Shown: positions 15,337-24,354 of the stretch, piece by piece
Position numbering within the stretch: position 1 is the stretch's first letter
Layout: each line of letters starts with the position of its first letter
NCBI GenBank assembly: GCA_963796485.1
Contig: CAWCLV010000004.1
Span: forward strand, 1,364,001-1,428,000
Direction of reading: 5' to 3'
Length of the DNA stretch: 64,000 nucleotides
Source: CAWCDJ01 sp963796485
GTDB taxonomy: Bacteria > Acidobacteriota > Terriglobia > Bryobacterales > Bryobacteraceae
Position numbers and translations under genes: made by a program
Notes under the pieces: generated by a model
Seen by the model: only the letters and a program-made list of their open reading frames with translations
Databases searched by the model: none
What the model was told of the DNA's origin: nothing

Positions 15337-17364
15337 GTGAGTCGCAAGATTCGTCTCTCCGATGCCCGGTCTCAGCGTCTCGGAGACGTCGAGCGAGCGC
15401 TTCAGGACTACGCGGTAATACACTTCGATCCCAACGGAAAAATCGTCGAGTGGAACGCCGGCGCGGAGAGAATTTTCGGGTATAGGCGAGCGGAAATCAA
15501 AGGCGAGTCCATCGATCTTCTGTTCACACCGGAGGACCGCGCCGCGAACGTCAGGAAAGATGCCACGGGCCGCGCCGCTCGTACCGGAATGGCGGAAACC
15601 CAGCTTTGGCAGGTCAGGAAAAACGGCTCGCGCGTATGGGTCTCCGGGACGATTCGGGCGTTACATGATGAAGCCGGCGAACTTCACGGATTCTCCCAAA
15701 TCGTACGCGACATGACCGGCCATATGCTGGAGCAAGACCGGGTTCTGGACCGGGAGCGGGGCGCGCGGAGGCGGGCGGAAGGCAAATGGCAGGAACTGGA
15801 GGAGATATTTGAGAATGTACCGGCGCTGGTCGCGCTGATCCGGCTACCTGAGCAAACGTATGTATTCGCTAACCGGCGGGTACGCGAACTCTCTCCCGTG
15901 CATCTGACCGGCCGCAGCATCCGGGAAGCGCACCCCAGGGTCAGCCCGGAGTTTTTCCAGATTGTAGACGGCGTCGCCGAGAGCGGGCGCCCCTATACAG
16001 CGACGGAATGGCACGTACCGCTCCGGCCTGCGTACGAAACCGTGGACGCGCCTTACCTGGATCTGACGATACAACCGATGCGCAGCCGAGCAGGGGAATT
16101 CGAGGCCATCCTGTTCTTTGCAACGGATGTGACGAATCTGGTCCAGGCACGCCAGCAGGCCGAGAGTCTCACGGCGCGGCTGGAAGCAAAGAAAGAACGG
16201 CTCGAACAGGAGGTGGCCGAACGAAAAAGGGCCGAGAATCTGGCCAAAGAACAGGCGGCGCTTCTCGACCTCGCACCGGATTGCATCATCTCGGAAAAGC
16301 TTGACGGGACCGTTCTGTTCTGGAACCGCGGAGCTGAGCAGGCGTACGGCTGGACTCGCGAAGAAGCGCTCGGCCGGAAGGTGCACGAACTGCTACACAC
16401 CGTGTTTCCCGCGCCGCGTGAGGAGATCGTCAAGGAGCTGCTGGAACACGGAGAGTGGAACGGCGAACTGAAGCACACCGCGAGGGACGGCCGCATCTCG
16501 GAGGACCTGAGCCGTTGGGTGCTGCGAGCCGAGAAGGGTGGTCCGTATGGCCTGCTGCGGGTTGACCGCAATATCACCGAGCGCAAACGCATCGAAAGCC
16601 GGCTGCGAGAGAGCCAGAAACTGGAGAGCCTCGGCGTGCTCGCCGGCGGCGTGGCCCACGATTTCAATAATCTGCTGATGGGAATGCTCGGCAACATCGC
16701 CCTGACGCGGGAGATCACCGAGCCGGGCGGGCACGCCGAGGAACTGTTGGAGCGGGCGGAAACGGCCGGAAACCGGGCGGCGGATCTGATTAAGCAGATG
16801 CTGGCCTACGCGGGCAAAGGCCAGATGTTGGTCAGGCCGCTCGATCTGTCGCAGGTAGTGCGGGACGCCGCTTCCCTGATTCGCTGGGCCATTCGCGACG
16901 AGATCGGCATCGAATTGGACCTGGCCGGCGATCTGCCGGCCGTCCGTGCCGACGTGACTCAAATGCAGCAGGTCGCGATCAACCTGATGCTCAACGCCGC
17001 GGAATCCATCGAGGTAGGACCAGGACGAGTCCTTGTGCGCACGAGTACCCGGGAGATCGAGCCGGCGGCCGCTGAGGAGCCCTACGATGTGGGCCCGCCG
17101 GAGCTGGGGCTAGCCGTGATTCTCGACGTCCGGGACAACGGCGCGGGGATCGAAGCCGCCATCCGCCCGAGGATTTTCGACCCGTTCTTCACCACCAAGT
17201 TCACGGGACGCGGACTCGGACTGGCCGCCATCGCGGGTATCGTGCGAATGTTGCGCGGGGCGGTTCGGGTCGATAGTACGCCGGGCGAGGGCACGGCCGT
17301 TACAGTATTCTTTCCCGCCGCAGCGGCCCCCCGCCCTCAATCAGAAGACGATTTTGGCCGATAG
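15337..17364 (+). CDS. Multi-PAS sensor histidine kinase
   Basis: A soluble, about 675-residue kinase with no membrane helices. It carries a first PAS domain (about 20-135, IVEWNAGAERIFGYRRAEIK), a second PAS-like domain (about 150-275), a coiled coil (about 285-320, AESLTARLEAKKERLEQEVA), a third PAS domain (about 320-430, VLFWNRGAEQAYGWTREEAL), HisKA with the phospho-histidine in LAGGVAHDFNNLLMGMLGN near 441, and an ATPase domain ending GRGLGLAAIAGIVR. The HDFNN type of H-box is typical of kinases working through separate receiver proteins; none is adjacent, so it is an orphan here. I prefer the GTG at 15337, after an AGGGGGG; the frame is open to 15211. Its end overlaps the convergent TonB gene by 24 bp. 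Confidence 0.88.
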   Translation: MSRKIRLSDARSQRLGDVERALQDYAVIHFDPNGKIVEWNAGAERIFGYRRAEIKGESIDLLFTPEDRAANVRKDATGRAARTGMAETQLWQVRKNGSRVWVSGTIRALHDEAGELHGFSQIVRDMTGHMLEQDRVLDRERGARRRAEGKWQELEEIFENVPALVALIRLPEQTYVFANRRVRELSPVHLTGRSIREAHPRVSPEFFQIVDGVAESGRPYTATEWHVPLRPAYETVDAPYLDLTIQPMRSRAGEFEAILFFATDVTNLVQARQQAESLTARLEAKKERLEQEVAERKRAENLAKEQAALLDLAPDCIISEKLDGTVLFWNRGAEQAYGWTREEALGRKVHELLHTVFPAPREEIVKELLEHGEWNGELKHTARDGRISEDLSRWVLRAEKGGPYGLLRVDRNITERKRIESRLRESQKLESLGVLAGGVAHDFNNLLMGMLGNIALTREITEPGGHAEELLERAETAGNRAADLIKQMLAYAGKGQMLVRPLDLSQVVRDAASLIRWAIRDEIGIELDLAGDLPAVRADVTQMQQVAINLMLNAAESIEVGPGRVLVRTSTREIEPAAAEEPYDVGPPELGLAVILDVRDNGAGIEAAIRPRIFDPFFTTKFTGRGLGLAAIAGIVRMLRGAVRVDSTPGEGTAVTVFFPAAAAPRPQSEDDFGR

Positions 17365-20300
17365 CTGCACCGTCCGGAAACGGTTCACGGTGGATGTGAT
17401 CGTGCCGAAAGCCGAATTGGTCGCGGTCGTATTCGGCGCCGCGAATGCCGGGTGGTTCGCCACGTTGAACATCTCGCCGCGCAGCTCGAAATACCGCTTC
17501 GCCTCGGTGAACTGGAACCGCTTGATCACGGAGGAATCGAGCGAGTTGATTCCGTCCGTTCGCAGGTTGCCGAAGGTGGTGGAAAACGTCCTCAGGTGAT
17601 ACTGGAACGCGTTGGTCGAACTGGTGGAGAATTTCGAGGTGTCGAACGCCACTCCGTTGACGTTGCGGGGGTCGAGGTTCAGCGGCCCGCCGAAGTACAC
17701 GTAATCTCCCGGACTGGTGGAACTCCCGTTGGTCCAGTTGATCGGCCCGCCGACTTGCTTGGAGTAAATGCTCGTCACTCTCCAGCCGCCCAGCAGCGTG
17801 TTGCTCCACCGCGATTGCAGGTTGACGAGCTTGTTTCTTCCCACCGGCAATTCGTAGACCGCGCTGGCGACGAAGCGCAGCGGGCGATCGGTCGGGGAAA
17901 CGCGCCGTTCCGGCACCGGGTCCGAGGCGTTCAGCCAGCTCAACTGCTCGATCAGCTTGGAGTAGATGAAGTTGGTGTTGAGCGTGAGCCCGTGCGAGGT
18001 GCGCTTCTGCAGCCGGACGTTGAGGCTGTGGAAGTATGAGCTGCCCACATCGTTGTTGAACTCGAGAATTCCGCCGCCGCCGTTCCAGCCGGTGGCCGAA
18101 TCGCCGACCGGGAATTCCGGAAACGGCGCCAGCAACTGCGCCACCGATGTGGTGGACCCGTTCTGGCTCGTCTGGAGTTTGGAGAAGGGGTTGGCCACCG
18201 AGTTCGTCAGGTAGCTGACGTTCGGGTCGCGCACCCCCAGGGTGCTCAGGTATTGCCGCGGGATCCCGTTCAACTGCGTCACGTTCACCGGCAGGTGCAC
18301 GCCGTGGTTTCCGATATATGCCACCTCGAGCATGGTGTTCGGCGAGAGCGTCTGCTGGATGTCGAAGTTCCAACGCACCGAGTAACCGTTCTTCATGTTC
18401 GGGTTGAGGAACTGAAGCGTCTGGCCGGCATAGGTGAGCAGCCCCAGCGACGATCCTGCCGTGGGCAGGAATCCGGTCGGAAACGGGCTGCTGAGCGTCG
18501 CCGCAGGGGTCAGATAGTTGTCGTTGGTCGCGGTCACCGGGGTGGACTGGCTGAAGCCCTCCTGGCCCAGCGGAGTGCGCGGACTGGTGGAGTATTTGCC
18601 ATCCGGGCCGACGTAGGAAACCGCGATCGGGGCTACGAACATCCCGAAGCCGGTGCGGATCACGGTTTTCCCGTGGAAGCGGTCCGGCGACCACGCAATG
18701 CTGGCGCGCGGGCTGAACAGGTGCGAAGAGTTCTGGAATGCCGTGTTGTTCCCCGCCCCGGCGAAGCTCAGCCCGCCCAGCACCTGAAACTGTTGCGCCG
18801 AAAGCTGGCTGATCGGGCTCTTGGCATACGCCGCCTGCGCCGCCGAGGCCAGCGGGTTGGCGGACGTCGTATCGAAACCGTTCACCGTGCGCGCGTAGTT
18901 CTCGTGGTAAGGTCCGTCGTGCTCGTAGCGCAGCCCAAGGTTGATGGTCAGGTTGCGCTTGACCCGCCAGTCGTCCTGGATGAACCCGGAGCCGTAGTAC
19001 GAATACCACGAGCCGTAGGTATTGATGTCGTAGGTCGAGGCGCTGGCGGTATAGGGCAGGCCCAGCAGGAAAGACGCGAAATCCTGGCCCATCGCGACCG
19101 TGGACGATGCGCTGCTCGAAGCCCTGACCCAGCTATTGCCCGAAAACGAGAACTGTCCGGTGGAACTGCCGGCCGTAAAGGTGTTGAGCCGGTACTGCCG
19201 GTCATCCGTTCCGAACTTTACCGTGTGGTTGCCCATCACCCGCGCCCAGCTCGCGTATAACTGGAACGATTGCGACGGAATTTTGTCCGCGCCGGTCGCG
19301 CCGAGGTTCTGGAACCCGCTGTTGCTGCTGAAAGAAACCACCGGCATTTGCAGGTAGTTGGAGTTGCCCGCGAGGTACGCCGGGAGGCCCAGCGACGTCG
19401 GGTCGAACCCCTGGCTCGGCAGGTCGTGGTTCTCGGCCATGCGGGTATAGTTAAACCGCAGATCCAGCACGTTCGAGGAATTGATGGTGTAGACCTCGTC
19501 CAGCGTCGCGCCCCAGTTGCTGCGCATGAGCAGCGAGCCTTCCGCTACGTTGTCGAAGTAATTGTTCTTCGACTGCGTGTAGTCGGATTTGCGGATATTG
19601 AACGCCAGCCGGCTGCGGTCGTTCATGTTGTAGTCGAGCCGCCCCATCTCGTTGTTGTAGTTGTCGTTCGTGGTGGCGTTGTTGCCGAAGTTCTGATACC
19701 CGTCGGCGCGGGTCGGGGCCACGTTCGGGTCCGGGTAATATTTCAGGTAGGCCAGCGCGACCGCGTTCAACTGGGTCTTCGGGATCACGTTGTTGGGATA
19801 GGCGGTGCGGGTGATCGTGCTGCCGTTAGCGACCGCGCTGTAGGGGTCGTAAAGCTGGGCCGCGGCTTTATCGGCGGCCAGGACGGCGGAAAAGTCGCCC
19901 CCCCTCTCCGCGGCGGTCGGAACGGTCAGCAGGCTGGCGTTCGGCTGACCGTCCTTCATCCCTTCCCACGCGAAGAACCAGAACAGTTTGTTCCTGCCGT
20001 CGAACACTTTGGGCGCGAATACCGGGCCGCCGGCGGTGACCCCGTACTGGTTCAGGTGCGTCAGTGGCCGCGCAATGCCCTTCGAGTTGTTGAAGAAATC
20101 GTTGGCGGTCAGGGTGTTCGGCTGGTTGTACTCCCACAAGGTGCCGTGCAGCAGGTTCGTCCCGGTCTTCATCACCTGGTTGAGGGTGCCGCCGCCGGTG
20201 TGGCCGAAGGAAGCGTCCGAGTCGAAAGCCTTCACCCGGACTTCCTGCACCGCATCCTGCGGCAGGCTATAAGCCAGGCGGCCGTCCCAGGTGGCATTCG

Positions 20301-20892
20301 GGACGCCGTCCACCAGCAATTCGCTGGTCTGGGCGGCGGTTCCCGCGACACTCCAGGCATTTCCGGCGCCGCTGTCAAACGGGTGGATCAACGAGGGCTG
20401 GCCGGTCGCCACGACGCCCAGCGCCAATGACGCCAGCACCATCGGAGTGCGGCCGTTGAGGGGCAACTCGTCCACTTCCTGGGTAGTCACCGCCTGGCCG
20501 ACCGAGGCGCTCTCGGCGCTGACCAGCGGGACGTCGGCGGTGACGTCCACCGACTGCGTGGTGTCCCCCACCTCCAGGCGCATGTCGATTACCGGGTGGT
20601 CGCCCGCGCCCAAAGCCAGGCCGCGGCGGACAAACGCCTTGAACCCCGGCGACGAAGCGCTGACCTCGTACTCTCCCGGTGCGAGAAACGGGATCGCGTA
20701 ATGGCCCGCCGCATCGGAAGTGGTTTGCGCCTTGGTGCCGGTGCGAGTTTCCGTCGCAATCACCCTGGCTCCGGCGACTGAAGCACCGGTGGCGTCCGTT
20801 ATGGCGCCGCTGATGGCGCCGCGAAATTCCTGCCCGAACGATGCACAGGCGAAAACCAGTGCGACCGCAGCTACTCGGCTGACGTTTTTCAT
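17341..20892 (-). CDS. TonB-dependent receptor, Oar-like, with carboxypeptidase-regulatory domain
   Basis: A 1183-residue outer-membrane protein. A signal peptide (1-20) is followed by a carboxypeptidase-regulatory/CNA-B-like beta sandwich (about 25-105; GAISGAITDATGASVAGARV, then the FLAPGEYEVSASSPGFK strand), a plug domain (about 120-250; DELPLNGRTPMVLASL, SELLVDGVPN) and a very long 22-strand-type barrel ending in VQLSAKIVF with the C-terminal Phe. This is the large acidobacterial Oar/CirA-like receptor class, thought to import oligosaccharides or other large nutrients; the ligand cannot be read from sequence. It has its own sigma-70-like promoter (20924-20952) and diverges from korAB. Confidence 0.92.
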   Translation of the reverse strand: MKNVSRVAAVALVFACASFGQEFRGAISGAITDATGASVAGARVIATETRTGTKAQTTSDAAGHYAIPFLAPGEYEVSASSPGFKAFVRRGLALGAGDHPVIDMRLEVGDTTQSVDVTADVPLVSAESASVGQAVTTQEVDELPLNGRTPMVLASLALGVVATGQPSLIHPFDSGAGNAWSVAGTAAQTSELLVDGVPNATWDGRLAYSLPQDAVQEVRVKAFDSDASFGHTGGGTLNQVMKTGTNLLHGTLWEYNQPNTLTANDFFNNSKGIARPLTHLNQYGVTAGGPVFAPKVFDGRNKLFWFFAWEGMKDGQPNASLLTVPTAAERGGDFSAVLAADKAAAQLYDPYSAVANGSTITRTAYPNNVIPKTQLNAVALAYLKYYPDPNVAPTRADGYQNFGNNATTNDNYNNEMGRLDYNMNDRSRLAFNIRKSDYTQSKNNYFDNVAEGSLLMRSNWGATLDEVYTINSSNVLDLRFNYTRMAENHDLPSQGFDPTSLGLPAYLAGNSNYLQMPVVSFSSNSGFQNLGATGADKIPSQSFQLYASWARVMGNHTVKFGTDDRQYRLNTFTAGSSTGQFSFSGNSWVRASSSASSTVAMGQDFASFLLGLPYTASASTYDINTYGSWYSYYGSGFIQDDWRVKRNLTINLGLRYEHDGPYHENYARTVNGFDTTSANPLASAAQAAYAKSPISQLSAQQFQVLGGLSFAGAGNNTAFQNSSHLFSPRASIAWSPDRFHGKTVIRTGFGMFVAPIAVSYVGPDGKYSTSPRTPLGQEGFSQSTPVTATNDNYLTPAATLSSPFPTGFLPTAGSSLGLLTYAGQTLQFLNPNMKNGYSVRWNFDIQQTLSPNTMLEVAYIGNHGVHLPVNVTQLNGIPRQYLSTLGVRDPNVSYLTNSVANPFSKLQTSQNGSTTSVAQLLAPFPEFPVGDSATGWNGGGGILEFNNDVGSSYFHSLNVRLQKRTSHGLTLNTNFIYSKLIEQLSWLNASDPVPERRVSPTDRPLRFVASAVYELPVGRNKLVNLQSRWSNTLLGGWRVTSIYSKQVGGPINWTNGSSTSPGDYVYFGGPLNLDPRNVNGVAFDTSKFSTSSTNAFQYHLRTFSTTFGNLRTDGINSLDSSVIKRFQFTEAKRYFELRGEMFNVANHPAFAAPNTTATNSAFGTITSTVNRFRTVQLSAKIVF

Positions 20893-20923
20893 ACTGACAA
20901 GGCCCCTAATTCAGAATTGCTCC

Positions 20924-20952
20924 ATTATAGGTCGGGGCATAGTGGCTATCAA
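20924..20952 (-). promoter_or_regulatory. Sigma-70-type promoter of the TonB receptor
   Basis: On the minus strand TTGATA (20952-20947) and TATAAT (20929-20924) are separated by exactly 17 bp. Transcription would start near 20917, giving a leader of about 25 nt with AGGGG before the ATG at 20892. Confidence 0.72.
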
Positions 20953-21063
20953 TGCAAATGATGTGAACGTATCGTTTAGCGGATCTCAACGATCCCGGCC
21001 GGCATCCCGTCTCTTTCCGAACATGAGGGCGCCCTGGCTCCCGCCGGGCGGGTAGGGTTGGCA

Positions 21064-21069
21064 TATAAT
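21064..21069 (+). promoter_or_regulatory. Possible -10 element upstream of korA
   Basis: A perfect TATAAT lies 52 bp before the korA ATG. The sequence 17-18 bp upstream is GC-rich and has no -35 hexamer, so the element may need an activator or another sigma factor, or may be fortuitous. Confidence 0.4.
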
Positions 21070-21120
21070 CTAAAGGAACGTGAACTGGGTCACACTCCCC
21101 TTAATAAGGACTCCCAATCG

Positions 21121-22965
21121 ATGTCAACAATAGAGGTTTCCCCGGCTGAGTCTCTGCCGGGCCAGTCTTCCCACTCGGTGGTTAACGATTTCAGCATTCA
21201 GGTCGCAACCGTGAACGGGTCGGGCAGCCAGACCGCGAACACGGTCCTGATGCGTGCGCTGTTTCAAATGGGCATCCCTGTTTCGGGGAAGAACATGTTT
21301 CCCTCGAATATCGCGGGCCTGCCCACGTGGTTCACGATCCGTGCCAGCAAACAAGGGTACATCGGCCGCCGCCGGGAGATCGATTTCCTGGTTGCGATGA
21401 ACCCCGAAACCGCGCGCGAAGACGTCATGAAGCTGGAGAGCGGAGCCGCCGTCGTGTACGACGAGCCGCTCAAGCTCAACGAACTCCGCAGCGACCTGCA
21501 CTTCTACCCTGTTCCCTTCGACAAACTCGTGGCCCCCGTGTGCCCCGAGGCCAAGCTGCGCAAGCTCGTGCGCAACATGATTTACGACGGCGTCGTCGCA
21601 CGCCTGCTCGCGATCGAAATGGACGAGGTTCGCAAGGCCCTGATCAAGCAGTTCGGCAAGAAGAAGGCCAAGGCGGCCGACCTCAACTGGGGCGCGGCCC
21701 AGGCGGGCTACGATTACGCGGCGAAGACCTTCACCAAGTCCGACCCCTACCGGGTGGAGCGGATGAACGCCACCGCCGGCAAGATCATCATCGACGGCAA
21801 CGCGGCCTGCGCCCTCGGCGCGATGTTCGCCGGAGTGACCGTGGTGACCTGGTATCCCATCACGCCTTCCTCCTCGCTGGTGGAAACGCTGATCGGCTAC
21901 ATGAAGCGCTTCCGCCACGACCCCGAAACCGGCAAAGCGACCTATGCCATCGTGCAGGCCGAGGACGAACTGGCGTCGATCGGCATGGCGCTTGGCGCGG
22001 GATGGGCGGGTGCCCGTTCCATGACCGCGACCGCCGGCCCGGGCATCTCGCTGATGTCCGAGTTCATCGGGCTGGGCTACTACGCGGAATTGCCGGCCGT
22101 CATTTACAATGTGGAGCGCGTTGGGCCTTCCACCGGCCTTCCGACCCGCACGCAGCAGGGCGACCTCATCACTACCGCGCTGCTTTCCCACGGCGATACC
22201 CGCCACCCCATGTACTTCCCCTGCTCGCCCGAAGAATGCTTCTCCATGTCGGGCGAGGCATTCGATCTCGCCGAGTACTTCCAGACGCCGGTGTTCGTCA
22301 TGACCGACCTGGACCTCGGGATGAACAATTGGATGGCTGACCCGTTCCAGTATCCCGAGAAGCCCCTCAATCGCGGAAAGGTGCTGACCGCCGAAGACCT
22401 GGACAAGCTGGGCGGGTTCGCGCGATATAAAGATGTTGACGGCGACGGGGTGGGCTACCGCACGCTGCCCGGCACCAACCACCCGTCGGCCTCCTATTTC
22501 ACCCGCGGCAGCGGCCACAACGAAAAGGCGCAGTACACCGAGCGCGAAGACGATTACATGAACAACATGGACCGCCTGGCGCACAAGTTCGACGCCATGC
22601 GCTCCCACGTCCCCGCGCCCGTCGAGCACAAAAACGAGAAGGCCAGGATCGGTTTCGTGGCGATCGGCACCTCCGATTACGCCGTCCGCGAAAGCTGCGA
22701 TCAGTTGAAGGCCGAGTACGATATCGATGCCAGCTACCTGCGCCTGAAGGCGTATCCGTTCACCGAACACCTCGAGGATTTCATCCGGCGCCACGAACGC
22801 GTGTACGTAGTGGACCAGAACCGCGACGGCCAACTGCTGGGCATGATGCGCCTGGAGTTTGCGGCGGAACTGATCGCCAAGCTCCGCAGCGTCCGCTACT
22901 ACGGCGGCCTGCCGCTTGATGCGCGCACGGTAACCGAGGAAATCGTTCGACAGGAGGGCAAATGA
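21121..22965 (+). CDS. korA: 2-oxoacid:ferredoxin oxidoreductase, fused gamma-alpha subunit
   Basis: A 614-residue KorA-type subunit. The N-terminal part (about 20-190) is the gamma domain (VNGSGSQTANTVLMRALFQM, VSGKNMFPSNIAGLPTWF) and the rest is the alpha pyrimidine-binding and transketolase C-terminal-like domains (TWYPITPSSSLVETLIGYMK, TATAGPGISLMSEFIGLGYY). With KorB it oxidatively decarboxylates 2-oxoglutarate or a related 2-oxoacid to acyl-CoA, reducing ferredoxin, or runs in reverse. I place the start at ATG 21121 with AAGGA 10 nt upstream; the frame is open to 21058. It overlaps korB by 4 bp (ATGA). Its co-existence with a pyruvate dehydrogenase suggests the 2-oxoglutarate step. Confidence 0.92.
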   Translation: MSTIEVSPAESLPGQSSHSVVNDFSIQVATVNGSGSQTANTVLMRALFQMGIPVSGKNMFPSNIAGLPTWFTIRASKQGYIGRRREIDFLVAMNPETAREDVMKLESGAAVVYDEPLKLNELRSDLHFYPVPFDKLVAPVCPEAKLRKLVRNMIYDGVVARLLAIEMDEVRKALIKQFGKKKAKAADLNWGAAQAGYDYAAKTFTKSDPYRVERMNATAGKIIIDGNAACALGAMFAGVTVVTWYPITPSSSLVETLIGYMKRFRHDPETGKATYAIVQAEDELASIGMALGAGWAGARSMTATAGPGISLMSEFIGLGYYAELPAVIYNVERVGPSTGLPTRTQQGDLITTALLSHGDTRHPMYFPCSPEECFSMSGEAFDLAEYFQTPVFVMTDLDLGMNNWMADPFQYPEKPLNRGKVLTAEDLDKLGGFARYKDVDGDGVGYRTLPGTNHPSASYFTRGSGHNEKAQYTEREDDYMNNMDRLAHKFDAMRSHVPAPVEHKNEKARIGFVAIGTSDYAVRESCDQLKAEYDIDASYLRLKAYPFTEHLEDFIRRHERVYVVDQNRDGQLLGMMRLEFAAELIAKLRSVRYYGGLPLDARTVTEEIVRQEGK

Positions 22966-24005
22966 GCACCACCGCCGCACCCCAACCGAAAAAGACCAAC
23001 CGGATCGGGTTGGAGGTCCTGAATTACAAGGGCAGCAAGACCACTCTGTGCGCCGGTTGCGGCCACAACTCCATTTCCGAGCGCGTTGTTGAATGTTTCT
23101 ACGAACTGGGCGTGGAACCGTATAGGGTTGCCAAGTTCTCGGGAATCGGCTGCTCCTCCAAGTCCCCGGCGTACTTCCTGGGCACTTCGCACGGGTTTAA
23201 CGGCGTCCACGGGCGCATGCCCGCGATTGCCACCGGCGCCCTGCTGGCCAACAGCAGCCTGTTGGGCATCGGGGTCAGCGGCGACGGCGACACCGCCTCC
23301 ATCGGGCTGGGCCAGTTCATGCACCTTGTCCGGCGCAACATGCCGCTGATCTATATCATTGAAGACAATGGTGTTTACGGGCTGACCAAGGGCCAGTTCT
23401 CGGCCACCGCCGATGTCGGCTCGACGCTCAAGACCGGCACTCCCAACGAGTTGCCGCCGTTCGACTGCTGCGCCCTGGCGATGAAATGGGGCGCCACCTT
23501 CGTCGGCCGCTCGTTCAGCGGCGATAAGAGGCAGCTTCAGGCCATCATCAAGGCTGCAATCGCGCACCGTGGGCTCTCCATCATAGACGTGATCTCGCCC
23601 TGCGTGACTTTCAACGACCACATCGGCTCCACCAAGAGCTACGCCTATATGAAGGACCACGAGGAGGTGCTCCACGAGCTCGACTTCGTGCCGTTCTTCG
23701 AGGAAATCTCGGTGGACATTCCCGCGGGCGAGGTCATGGACGTCCAGATGCACGACGGATCGCATCTTCGGATTCGCAAAGTCCACCAGGATTACGACCC
23801 GACCGACCGGATCAAGGCTCTCGGACTGCTGGAAGAGGCTGATGCCAAAGGGGAAGTCCTGACCGGCGTCCTTTACGTAAACCCTGACAAGCCGACGTTC
23901 CTCGACATGCTTAACCTCTCGGAAGAACCTGTAGCCACGCTGCCCCAGGATAAGGTTCGCCCAGGCAGGGAAGTCCTGGAGACGGTAATGGAAGAGCTGC
24001 GGTAG
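22962..24005 (+). CDS. korB: 2-oxoacid:ferredoxin oxidoreductase, beta subunit
   Basis: A 347-residue ThDP-binding beta subunit. The ThDP motif is GVSGDGDTASIGLGQ (about 104-118) ending in the IEDNGVYGLTKGQ segment. The cluster cysteines are visible in TLCAGCGHNS (about 29-33), GIGCSSKS (about 64) and ISPCVTFND (about 212), consistent with one [4Fe-4S] cluster. Start and korA stop overlap as ATGA, so the two subunits are made in equal amounts. No ferredoxin gene is adjacent. A possible sRNA gene follows 43 bp after the stop. Confidence 0.93.
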   Translation: MSTTAAPQPKKTNRIGLEVLNYKGSKTTLCAGCGHNSISERVVECFYELGVEPYRVAKFSGIGCSSKSPAYFLGTSHGFNGVHGRMPAIATGALLANSSLLGIGVSGDGDTASIGLGQFMHLVRRNMPLIYIIEDNGVYGLTKGQFSATADVGSTLKTGTPNELPPFDCCALAMKWGATFVGRSFSGDKRQLQAIIKAAIAHRGLSIIDVISPCVTFNDHIGSTKSYAYMKDHEEVLHELDFVPFFEEISVDIPAGEVMDVQMHDGSHLRIRKVHQDYDPTDRIKALGLLEEADAKGEVLTGVLYVNPDKPTFLDMLNLSEEPVATLPQDKVRPGREVLETVMEELR

Positions 24006-24048
24006 CCGTCCTAGCCCGCAGTTGACGGTTTACGACGGTCTATAGTTA

Positions 24049-24077
24049 TTGATTTGACTGGACTTCGGTGTTACTAT
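24049..24077 (+). promoter_or_regulatory. Promoter of the candidate small RNA
   Basis: TTGATT (24049-24054) and TACTAT (24072-24077) with a spacer of exactly 17 bp. It begins 43 bp after the korB stop and points to a start near 24084. The next plus-strand gene is over 6 kb away, so this promoter serves only the short RNA. Confidence 0.6.
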
Positions 24078-24083
24078 CGTCAT

Positions 24084-24158
24084 CGGTCTGTCATCCTCCG
24101 AGACAGATTGCTGTAGAACTTCATGCTCCACGCCTCCTTGGCGTGGGGCTTTTTTATT
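24084..24158 (+). ncRNA. Candidate small RNA with anti-Shine-Dalgarno loops
   Basis: About 75 nt from the predicted start to the end of a strong terminator. Hairpin 1 is TCTGTC (24087-24092) / GACAGA (24102-24107), extended by two G-U pairs, with loop ATCCTCCGA carrying CCTCC. A single-stranded linker (24110-24124) follows. Hairpin 2 is the terminator, whose stem top and loop read CCTCCTT (24133-24139), the same heptamer as the anti-Shine-Dalgarno end of 16S rRNA. Promoter, structure and terminator with no downstream gene indicate a stand-alone RNA. It may act by pairing with ribosome sites of mRNAs. The opposite strand has a 14-codon frame that weakens certainty slightly. The rest of the gap to 24354 shows only one GC-rich hairpin. 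Confidence 0.6.
24125..24158 (+). terminator. Rho-independent terminator
   Basis: A 10-bp stem GCTCCACGCC / GGCGTGGGGC (one G-U pair) with loop TCCTT, followed at once by TTTTTTATT. It ends the candidate small RNA and would also stop read-through from korAB. Confidence 0.88.
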
Positions 24159-24308
24159 GCGCGCCCGTTTGAACCCGGCCCGTGTAAACCGTCCACCACA
24201 GAGCCGCCATATGGGTTGCGGCGCGTCTTCGACACTGGCGCCGCGAAAGCGGCACTCGGCGTGGTGAAGGAAAGACTCCAGGGAAAGTAGGGCAGGCCCG
24301 CTGGTAAG

Positions 24309-24343
24309 CCGGCCCGCTCCCTGACAGTAAGGAAGCGGGCCGG
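24309..24343. other. GC-rich stem-loop at the 3' end of the mannosidase gene
   Basis: CCGGCCCGCTCC pairs with GGAAGCGGGCCGG (one bulged base) around a 10-nt loop, 12 bp past the mannosidase stop. The preceding AGTAGGGCAGGCC at 24286 resembles the palindromic element family found at 28701, 32926 and 33094. No T-tract on either strand. Confidence 0.5.
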
Positions 24344-24354
24344 GTTGGCAGTCG

